From CALGLS01 sp045105695 (GTDB lineage: Bacteria; Bacteroidota; Bacteroidia; Chitinophagales; Saprospiraceae), in NCBI GenBank assembly GCA_045105695.1, contig JBGCDT010000004.1:1-6556 (forward strand): 6,556 nucleotides of DNA, given 5' to 3'. Below the pieces are notes generated by a model. That model had not been told where the DNA came from, did no database searches, and was given only the letters and a program-made list of their open reading frames with translations. The position numbers were made by a program, and so were the translations under genes. This document shows, one piece after another, positions 1-5,434 of the stretch (positions within the stretch are counted from its first letter, which is position 1; every line of letters begins with the position of its first letter).

Positions 1-1338
1 GAGCTAGTGACTAACCTTACCCGATTTAATATTTTTCTTCCAGAGAAGCGCACCTTCTTTTTGGAGAATGGAGATCTATTTGCGGATTTTGGATACTCAG
101 CTGTACGACCTTTTTTTTCATGGAGAATTGGATTAGATAGCGAACTAAACGCTGTGCCGATTTTATAGGTTGCTAGGCTGACTGGAAATCTAAATAAGAC
201 AACTCGAGTAGGATTGGTGAATATCCATTCTTTGGAAAGCGAAAATTCTTTTGTACAAAACCAAAGTGCCATTAGTGTTCAGAAAAACTTTGGTCGTTCC
301 TTTATCAGAGGACTTTTTTTGAATAGACAAGCTTTTGATAAAAGTGAAATGGTGAAAAAAGATTTTGGCAGAAATACCAGTCTGGATGCAGGCTATGTAA
401 GTAATGATGGAAAAGTAAGTGCTTGGGCAAGTATGCACCATTCTTTTAAAGCTGAAGTAAAAGAAAAAACAGGGTTTTATACCTATGGCGTGCAGTACAC
501 AGATCCATCCTGGGAGATAGTCGCAGCAAGTGCTGTTGTGCAAGAAAACTATTTTGCAGATATGGGCTTTGTCCAAAGAACAGAAAATTATGATGCAAAG
601 AGAGACACCACCATTCGTGTAGGATTTACGGATAGTGTTGTTAGTGCTACTTATAGAATCAGGCCTAAAGAAGGTAGAGTGACCAGACATAATATTAACC
701 TAACCAATATTTATTACACCAATTCAGATTGGAGTTTTAATGAGCTGTTTAATGAATTTAATTACTCGGTGGATTTTCGAAATACCGCTGCCTTTCAGGT
801 AAGTACCTCCCGTAATGAAGTTGATTTATTATTTCCATTTAGTTTTGTTTCAGATGGCGAACCGCTTCCTGCAGAGAAATATACTTTCGCAAATGTAGCT
901 GCTTCCTTTTCTTCGGATGAGCGGAAAATGATCCGCTATGGACTAGGCGGACAAACCGGAGGTTTTTATAATGGACAATTGAGTCAGGCCGAAGCGGATA
1001 TTAATTTTCGAGTACAACCCTGGGGTAATTTAGGATTTGGGTATCAATGGAATAAATTGGATTTCCCTGATAATTATGGCAATGAAATCATCACTGCTTT
1101 ATTGGCCAAACTAGAAATCGGATTCAATAGGAATTTACTTTGGACGACTTTATTTCAATACGTTGATCAAAATGAATTCATGGGAATTAACTCGCGGTTG
1201 CAATGGCGGTTTTCTCCGATGTCGGATGTGTTCTTAGTGTATGTTGATAACTATGATGTCTTTAATGGGCTGTCGAATGTGGGTGGGATTCAGACAAATA
1301 ACCGGGCGGTTGTTTTGAAAGTGAATTATTGGTATTGA
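1..1338 (+). pseudogene. DUF5916-like outer-membrane beta-barrel protein, C-terminal part, interrupted by an in-frame stop
   Basis: Frame 1 is coding-like from base 1 to the TGA at 1336-1338, with one interruption: TAG at 166-168 (codon 56 of the window). The 5' end lies outside the window. Codons 13-27 read LPEKRTFFLENGDLF, followed by RIGLD at 42-46, resembling the conserved start of DUF5916 domains, which usually follow an N-terminal CBM9-like domain. The rest shows alternating beta-strand patterns rich in aromatic residues and ends in VLKVNYWY, an aromatic terminus typical of outer-membrane barrels. The stop falls in what is normally a V-P-I-L-x-G-A-R-L-T-G motif, here VPIL-stop-VARLTG, so sequence resumes in the same frame without loss. 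A TTG at 214 could formally start a 374-residue ORF, but it would begin mid-domain without a signal peptide, so I do not treat it as a real start. The function of DUF5916 proteins is not established; a cell-envelope role is inferred. A sequencing error at the stop is possible. Confidence 0.72.
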
Positions 1339-1425
1339 GGGGGGAGCATCCGAATTAATTCAACCAGTAATTTTAGCGATTTCCAAAACTGCAATTTACA
1401 TTTCATCAGACCTTACATAAATCCC

Positions 1426-2871
1426 CTACCTCAACCCATCCAACTTATCCAACAACCAAGTCTTATCAGCAATAGAATTCAAGCTATTAATTTTCGTGAT
1501 CAGCTTATCAATTCTTTTTTCATTTTGGTAAGTCTTTGGCAAGTGGATTTGTTTTAGGAGATCAATAAAATTTCGGTTTCCCTCTTTTTGCTTTTTAGAA
1601 ATGTTTTGAGGCGTCAAACGATAAATGTATATTTTAAAAGCATCTATTCTTGGCAGTAAGAGAATGTGTTTCGTCTCGTAGAAAATTTTAATCTCCAGAC
1701 GTTTTGCGCTGAGTCGATAGTAGGTATCCTCACTATTGAATAGTAGGGAATCCAAAGCTTGCTCATAAGCAGCCGTATAAAAATAATAGTTGGCCAAATT
1801 TAATTGGAAAACTATTTTGGGATAAGTGGTTCCTGTGATTTTATTTTTATGCTCTCCCAGAAAATCAAAGACCCAGTCGAACGCTTTCATCCGCAGACCG
1901 AAAACAACAATATTAGCCATCGTAGACGGAAGGATTTTATCTTCATAATATAAGTAGCCTTCTTTGAGGTGCTTTTGATATAGGCTAAATGCTTTTGACA
2001 AATAGCCGTCGATCCCTCGGTGATACTGCGTTACAGAATAATTTCGAATGATGGCGTTCAACAGCTTTAGTTGATCCAAAGAAATGTCATTTTCGTATTT
2101 ATTCAATTCGTTTTCAAAAGCAGTAAAATTCGATGAGGCATCTCCAGTACTTCGCAATAAACAATACGCTTTATAATAGACCTTGACGGCGGGTACATCG
2201 AAATACTCCTCTTCCAATAGCGGGGCCAGCAGCTCTATTGTCTTCAGACTTTTTGTGTACTCGACGGGTGCGATCATTTGATGAAAAGAAAGAAGCTGAC
2301 AAGCTAAATCCAACTTCACTAAAAGGAAATAATGATCCAGCCGATTTAAGGCTGCGGGAAGGTGTTCGGGTTGTTTTGTACTACGAGAAAGAATTTCATT
2401 TTTACTTACCTGCTCTTCGAAAAGGAAATAATCATAGTAGAATTCAGTTGTCGGACGCTTGCTTTGGTTAACTACTTTTTTGACTCGATTGATCGTAGCG
2501 GATTCTAACTTCTTCAATCGCTTCTTCGAATAAAAAGAATACATCGCTGTATGTTGGTGCAGTTCACTTCTATGTTGCGAATATTGAAAAACGATAAACT
2601 CCTGCACTAAGCTGAACAGTGCGCTTTGAAGTTTTTCTATGGTTCCTTTTTTATAGGTTGTGTCAGGAAAGAGCTGCTTAAAAATATATTCTTTCTTTAA
2701 TTGGGAATTGTCGAACTGCGGATAGAAAGGTTTTAAGAATTGAAAGAGGAGAAATACTTGCGTCCTCCTTTTTGTAAGATGTAAGAAAGAGGTGTCCAGA
2801 AATTTTTGAAGAAGCTTAAACTCCTCTGAGGTAAAGGTGCTTAAAATACGTATCAATTTACTCGCCTGCAT
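1426..2871 (-). CDS. Hypothetical all-helical protein, Saprospiraceae-type family, TPR-like segment
   Basis: This 481-residue protein has no recognisable catalytic motif, signal peptide or membrane segment, so it is probably cytoplasmic. It looks helical throughout. The N-terminal 95 residues have an LxxxLxxFTxEEFxxLxxFL pattern, then xLKKEYIFKQLFPxxxY and a Leu-rich helix. I associate this arrangement with expanded families of uncharacterised proteins in Saprospiraceae genomes; that link is from memory. Residues about 355-380 (LNLANYYFYTAAYEQALDSL) resemble one TPR helix pair, which would fit a protein-binding scaffold. The C-terminal 50 residues are Lys-rich. I chose the ATG at 2871-2869; an in-frame TTG at 2883-2881 would add four residues but lies inside a possible promoter box. 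The gene ends with TAG and is convergent with the DUF5916 gene, 87 bases away. It is divergent from the secreted-protein gene. Function is unknown. Confidence 0.85.
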   Translation of the reverse strand: MQASKLIRILSTFTSEEFKLLQKFLDTSFLHLTKRRTQVFLLFQFLKPFYPQFDNSQLKKEYIFKQLFPDTTYKKGTIEKLQSALFSLVQEFIVFQYSQHRSELHQHTAMYSFYSKKRLKKLESATINRVKKVVNQSKRPTTEFYYDYFLFEEQVSKNEILSRSTKQPEHLPAALNRLDHYFLLVKLDLACQLLSFHQMIAPVEYTKSLKTIELLAPLLEEEYFDVPAVKVYYKAYCLLRSTGDASSNFTAFENELNKYENDISLDQLKLLNAIIRNYSVTQYHRGIDGYLSKAFSLYQKHLKEGYLYYEDKILPSTMANIVVFGLRMKAFDWVFDFLGEHKNKITGTTYPKIVFQLNLANYYFYTAAYEQALDSLLFNSEDTYYRLSAKRLEIKIFYETKHILLLPRIDAFKIYIYRLTPQNISKKQKEGNRNFIDLLKQIHLPKTYQNEKRIDKLITKINSLNSIADKTWLLDKLDGLR

Positions 2872-2880
2872 AAGTGGCAA

Positions 2881-2908
2881 CAAAGTAAACTAATTCTAGG
2901 AAAATCAA
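2881..2908 (-). promoter_or_regulatory. Possible promoter of the helical-protein gene
   Basis: On the minus strand TTACTTTG (2888-2881) differs by one base from the Bacteroidota -7 consensus TAnnTTTG. A TTG at 2908-2906 lies 17 bases upstream, within the usual range for the -33 element. If used, transcription would start only a few bases before the ATG at 2871, giving an almost leaderless mRNA and excluding the TTG start at 2883. The match is short and AT-rich DNA gives many such hits, so this is weak. Confidence 0.25.
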
Positions 2909-2913
2909 GGAAA

Positions 2914-2943
2914 TTTGTAATCGGTTTCTTATTCGATATCTTG
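2914..2943 (+). promoter_or_regulatory. Possible promoter of the T9SS-secreted protein gene
   Basis: TTTG at 2914-2917 is followed after 19 bases by TATCTTG at 2937-2943. This resembles the Bacteroidota primary sigma-factor pair TTG / TAnnTTTG with good spacing but an imperfect -7 box. Transcription would start near 2950, leaving about 13 bases before the ATG at 2963 or about 43 before the ATG at 2993. It lies between divergent genes, so a promoter is expected here; these exact bases are only a candidate. Confidence 0.35.
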
Positions 2944-2992
2944 TAATTTACCTGCTTTATTCATGATGTTGTTCCACTTTAAAAATCATAAA

Positions 2993-4195
2993 ATGAAGAT
3001 TACAGAATTCTACTTGCTTGTATTTGCTTTTTCGCTCAGTTTGTTTTCTATTCAACTTAAGGCGCAAGATGCCCAAGTTGTCACGCCAGACAATGTTTCT
3101 TTTTCCGCCCAAGAGATAGTCAACCTTTATGGAAATCTAATCAATGTAACGGCGACAGATATTGAAAACTTTTATTTGAATATACTCCCTGATTCGATAT
3201 CAAATAGTTGCTCCTATCCAGAGGTAAATATTTCCGATATGGATATCAATACTGCTTATTTTGACTGGCCAGATGTTGCTGGTAAGTATACGATAAGTGT
3301 ACTCCGACTTTCCAATGGAGCTTCCCAGACTCAGGTATCTACAACCAATAGCATCCAGATGGACTTGCCCAATGATCTGTATCTTTTTGCTTTTCAATCA
3401 AATTGTACTAATCTTGAAAAATCAGCTGTATATGGAATAATCGTTGACAAACCTGTGATGATTTATGGTCAAGGAGGTTGTGGTTGTCGTAAAGGCGAAG
3501 TTTTATTATCGACTTCTTTTTCGACTGATCCAGAAAATGTTGATACTACTTACGAATGGAATCCTTTGGCAGATGTAGAAAGGTATGTTTTTACAATTCA
3601 GCTTGATGCTTTTGAGGCTACTTCTTTTCCTGCCGATGTTCATTTTGTACCAGGTACCGATCTTCCTGATTATGTTGTTGTCAATGGAGACAAATGCATG
3701 GTCAATGCTACTATCAATAATATGGAATCTATTATTAGTATTCCGCATCCGAATTTAGTAGATGCTAATTTAGGAGTTATTACGTTCGGTGGAAATGACG
3801 AACTTCTTCCAGCTTTCAGAATAGAGTTATCAGATACTTATGTCAACGGTGGAATTATCAGAATCGATAGGTGTCATGATAAGGACATCTTTGCTAATCA
3901 AAATACTGACGAGGACCTAGGAAATACTTTCATCCTACAAGATCAAATAAGATGCTTTCCAAACCCAGTAAAGAAAACGACTACGGTACAGTATGATCTT
4001 TCGTCTGGCACCAAGGCATCTCTGATACTTTACAATAATTTTGGTCAACAAGTAAATACTTTAGTTTCCTCCAAATGGATAAAAGCAGGAAGCTATCAAC
4101 AGGTCGTAGATTTATCTTTTCTTCCTAAAGGAATATATACTTGTGTATTAAAAACAGATGGAAAGCAACTACCAATCAAGATACTTCACCTCTGA
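2993..4195 (+). CDS. Secreted FnIII-like protein with T9SS type A C-terminal sorting domain
   Basis: This 400-residue protein is exported across the inner membrane and then probably sent through the type IX secretion system to the surface or medium. Residues 1-25 (MKITEFYLLVF...QLKAQ) form a clear signal peptide, with likely cleavage after AQ25. Residues about 88-150 contain W..V..Y.I.V strands ending YLFAFQSNC, like a fibronectin type III module. A second W..L..V..Y.F.I pattern begins near residue 187. A Cys-x-Cys pair sits at 163 and 165. Residues about 319-400 match a T9SS tail: FPNPV at 322-326, LYNNFGQQV, then GSYQQVVDLSFLPKGIY and a final basic-hydrophobic strand. No enzyme domain is visible, so the role could be adhesion or binding. 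I chose the ATG at 2993 because it gives a standard signal peptide; in-frame ATGs at 2963 and 2966 would lengthen the N-region by about ten residues and cannot be excluded. The gene is convergent with the dockerin-like gene. Confidence 0.88.
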   Translation: MKITEFYLLVFAFSLSLFSIQLKAQDAQVVTPDNVSFSAQEIVNLYGNLINVTATDIENFYLNILPDSISNSCSYPEVNISDMDINTAYFDWPDVAGKYTISVLRLSNGASQTQVSTTNSIQMDLPNDLYLFAFQSNCTNLEKSAVYGIIVDKPVMIYGQGGCGCRKGEVLLSTSFSTDPENVDTTYEWNPLADVERYVFTIQLDAFEATSFPADVHFVPGTDLPDYVVVNGDKCMVNATINNMESIISIPHPNLVDANLGVITFGGNDELLPAFRIELSDTYVNGGIIRIDRCHDKDIFANQNTDEDLGNTFILQDQIRCFPNPVKKTTTVQYDLSSGTKASLILYNNFGQQVNTLVSSKWIKAGSYQQVVDLSFLPKGIYTCVLKTDGKQLPIKILHL

Positions 4196-4225
4196 TGATT
4201 ATGATTTTGTGAAGAGAAAAATCAA

Positions 4226-4251
4226 TTCAACATTTTTTTATTGAAGTTGAA
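4226..4251 (-). terminator. Possible terminator downstream of the dockerin-like gene
   Basis: TTCAAC (4226-4231) and GTTGAA (4246-4251) form a 6-bp stem with a 14-base loop. Read on the minus strand it is followed by TTGATTTTT, a partly T-rich run, and it lies after the longer hairpin at 4251-4308. The stem is AT-rich and the T run is not contiguous, so it is a weak candidate. On the plus strand no T run follows. Confidence 0.3.
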
Positions 4252-4308
4252 ATAGAAGTCATTCTATCAGTAGCATGTACACACTCGGCTGATAAAATGA
4301 CTCCTATT
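4251..4308 (-). repeat. 20-bp inverted repeat (hairpin) 9 bases after the dockerin-like gene
   Basis: The arms 4251-4270 and 4289-4308 are inverted copies matching at 18 of 20 positions, around an 18-base spacer. Both mismatches are A/C on the plus strand. In minus-strand RNA they become G-U wobbles, so the stem would pair over all 20 positions. That suggests the structure acts in the minus-strand transcript, as a 3' stabiliser or part of a terminator for the gene at 4318-4704. No T run directly follows the stem, so termination by this hairpin alone is doubtful. Confidence 0.6.
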
Positions 4309-4317
4309 CGTATTCAT

Positions 4318-4704
4318 CTAGTCGGTACAGTAATGCCCTAATAAGAAGGTAAGGTCTGCAGCAGTAATACATCCATCGCCATTCATGTCAAGGCAAGGCC
4401 ATTGGCAGCTTTTTCCACAGCAACCAAAAGATAGCAGCAAGCGATCAAGGTGACCCTGCGCGTAACAACCGTTTGGTGGATCACAGGGTAAAGTAGGTGC
4501 GTTTGCCATCAATGCTTTATTATCCAATGCCATCTGAATACTCTCCAGATTGATATCTATACCAGCTTCGGAACCAATCAAATTATAAATTTCATAGGCT
4601 TGCTCTGAAAAGTCTGGTTTAATTGGTTCTGCCTCTTTATTGAAAGTCGAAAAAATTAAAATTGGAAGTAAAAATAAAATGGATAGATCAAAAAATCGTT
4701 TCAT
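4318..4704 (-). CDS. Small Cys-rich secreted protein with dockerin-like calcium-binding repeat
   Basis: The 128-residue product starts with a signal-peptide-like segment (MKRFFDLSILFLLPILIFS, residues 1-19). No lipobox Cys is visible, so it is probably periplasmic or secreted. Residues 106-117 form a textbook EF-hand/dockerin loop, DMNGDGCITAAD, with D106, N108, D110, T114 and D117 at calcium positions 1, 3, 5, 9 and 12, followed by the helix LTFLLGHYC. Residues 75-95 (DPPNGC...LDRLLLSFGC) look like a degenerate first copy that lacks the position-5 Asp. Eight cysteines cluster at residues 74-126 and could form disulfides. There is no T9SS tail. Dockerin modules normally bind cohesins or stabilise extracellular proteins; no cohesin is visible here, and single modules of this type are common on Bacteroidota secreted proteins, so the partner is unknown. 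The ATG at 4704 is the natural start because it opens the signal peptide. The gene is convergent with the T9SS protein gene. Confidence 0.8.
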   Translation of the reverse strand: MKRFFDLSILFLLPILIFSTFNKEAEPIKPDFSEQAYEIYNLIGSEAGIDINLESIQMALDNKALMANAPTLPCDPPNGCYAQGHLDRLLLSFGCCGKSCQWPCLDMNGDGCITAADLTFLLGHYCTD

Positions 4705-4731
4705 GATTTGTACTATTATTTAGAGTCTATT

Positions 4732-4739
4732 CAAAAATA
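4732..4739 (-). promoter_or_regulatory. -7 promoter box of the dockerin-like gene
   Basis: On the minus strand, 4739-4732 reads TATTTTTG, a full match to the Bacteroidota -7 consensus TAnnTTTG. It lies 27 bases upstream of the ATG at 4704, so the mRNA leader would be about 20 bases. No good TTG -33 element is visible at the usual distance (only a T-rich stretch near 4758-4763), so the call rests on the -7 box and its position. Confidence 0.45.
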
Positions 4740-5182
4740 TTAAATATTCTCTTAGGTGAAAAATGAAGAGCTTTCACAAAAAGACGCTTCGAAGCTGATT
4801 GCGGTGTTGCTCAATTACATGGTAAAGATGAGCACTGGTACAAATGAAAACAATTACGTTTATCTCTCTTTTTTCCATTTCTTTTCTCTACAAAATCAGA
4901 GATCCTATTACTTATTGATTCTCTTTATAGGTTTACAGGAATTAGTTTTTTTGATTACAGGAAGTTTGATTATTACTGAGATTTGAGGTGAGATTTATTT
5001 TTGAGACTGGGTCTGTACATCAGTATCATGATGAGGTAATAATAGTTGTAATTTTTATTTCCCCTGGACTTTCAAAGGTATTTCCAGTCCTTTTTATTTG
5101 TTAGATAAATCAATGAGTAGGAAAGGAGGGACTAGGACAGGGATCTACAAAAGATATGATATCCATTGGTGGCATTTAATAC
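4740..5182. other. Gene-poor interval, possibly decayed coding DNA
   Basis: I see no gene here that I can support. A GTG-started frame (4756-4986) begins directly after an in-frame TAG, has no recognisable domain and becomes a low-complexity hydrophobic string. In another frame, ATG at 4844 opens MKTITFISLFSISFL, which looks like the start of a signal peptide, but stops after 24 residues at 4916-4918. The bases after 4918 have stops in all plus frames. Together this could be the relic of a small exported protein, but the sequence does not prove it. The interval lies on the chromosomal side of the tRNA-linked integration site. Confidence 0.4.
5066..5095 (+). terminator. Weak intrinsic terminator candidate
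   Basis: GGACT (5066-5070) and AGTCC (5086-5090) can pair across a 15-base loop, followed immediately by TTTTT at 5091-5095. An overlapping alternative stem is CTGGA/TCCAG. The stem is short, but the T run directly after it is typical. It would terminate plus-strand transcription from the gene-poor interval, fitting a former gene there. Confidence 0.35.
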
Positions 5183-5224
5183 AAAAAAAATGCGTAACCT
5201 ATTTCAATATGAATAAGCTACGCA
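5183..5224 (-). terminator. Intrinsic terminator of the disrupted tRNA gene
   Basis: On the minus strand, 5224-5212 and 5203-5191 form a 13-position stem with an 8-base loop, and eight consecutive T follow (the A8 run at 5183-5190). The two A/C mismatches seen on the plus strand become G-U wobbles in minus-strand RNA, so all 13 positions pair. This is a strong rho-independent terminator starting six bases after the CCA of the tRNA fragment at 5231-5249. It is most likely the original terminator of that tRNA, now cut off from the rest of its gene by the integrated element. Confidence 0.82.
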
Positions 5225-5230
5225 CTATTA

Positions 5231-5249
5231 TGGCGGTCCGGACGGGACT
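5231..5249 (-). tRNA. 3' fragment of a tRNA gene (probably tRNA-Asp); attachment-site core
   Basis: Read on the minus strand, the 19 bases are AGTCCCGTCCGGACCGCCA. They parse as the last three T-loop bases (AGT), the 3' T-stem strand (CCCGT), the 3' acceptor strand (CCGGACC), discriminator G and an encoded CCA. G73 with an acceptor of this type best fits tRNA-Asp; E. coli tRNA-Asp ends very similarly. The conserved T-loop CGA that should precede is absent: the plus strand continues GACTTTTAG instead of CGAACC. There is no anticodon or D arm, so this is not a functional tRNA. A tRNA 3' end beside an integrase gene is the classic core of an att site. The identity as Asp is less certain than the identity as a tRNA 3' end. 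Confidence 0.78.
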
Positions 5250-5434
5250 GACTTTTAGCACAAATAATTCATTTAAACATACTTAATAAACTACTAGTCA
5301 ATAATTAACAAATCTGAATATTAAATATAACGTAAAACAGCGCAGTAAAAAGCAGCAAATGTTTACCCCATTGTTTACCCCCCTTTTGTGATATTTCCGT
5401 ATCTTGGAAACGAACAAACAGAAACTATAAAACT
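5250..5434. promoter_or_regulatory. Integrase leader with short direct repeats
   Basis: This non-coding stretch is AT-rich up to about 5330. TGTTTACCCC then occurs twice in direct orientation, at 5360-5369 and 5372-5381, a 12-base period. Just upstream GTAAAA occurs at 5332-5337 and 5345-5350. Such tandem short repeats between an att core and an integrase gene could be arm-type sites for the integrase or its excision factor, or an operator; this is inference. A -7-like TATCTTGG lies at 5400-5407, 27 bases before the integrase ATG, but no TTG element has the right spacing, so I do not call a promoter firmly. Confidence 0.45.

Noticed and set aside
166..168. Possible stop-codon recoding or programmed read-through at TAG
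   Set aside because: Two other genes in the window (ending at 1426 and 4318) use TAG as a normal terminator, and the neighbouring codon is also abnormal, so mutation or sequence error is simpler.
190..690. 166-codon minus-strand frame
   Set aside because: It lies antisense to the DUF5916 coding frame and has no domain or credible start context; a shadow of that gene.
1339..1425. Terminator between the convergent DUF5916 and helical-protein genes
   Set aside because: The only stem found (CAGT...ACTG plus TTT/AAA with a 2-base bulge) is weak and has no T run on either strand.
3200..3748. Two minus-strand frames of 65 and 80 codons
   Set aside because: Both lie antisense within the T9SS-secreted protein gene and show no domain or start signal.
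4756..4986. 76-codon open frame starting with GTG
   Set aside because: It starts directly after an in-frame TAG, matches no family I know, and its second half is a low-complexity hydrophobic translation of T-rich DNA.
5098..5286. 62-codon open frame on the plus strand
   Set aside because: It runs straight through the minus-strand terminator and the tRNA 3' fragment, starts with TTG, and has no recognisable domain.
5332..5381. CRISPR-like repeats
   Set aside because: Only two copies of each short unit with 2-7 base gaps; no repeat-spacer structure and no cas genes.
5385..5407. Integrase promoter TTTG ... TATCTTGG
   Set aside because: The spacing between the two elements is only 11 bases, well short of the roughly 17-23 seen in Bacteroidota; only the -7-like box is mentioned in the leader entry.
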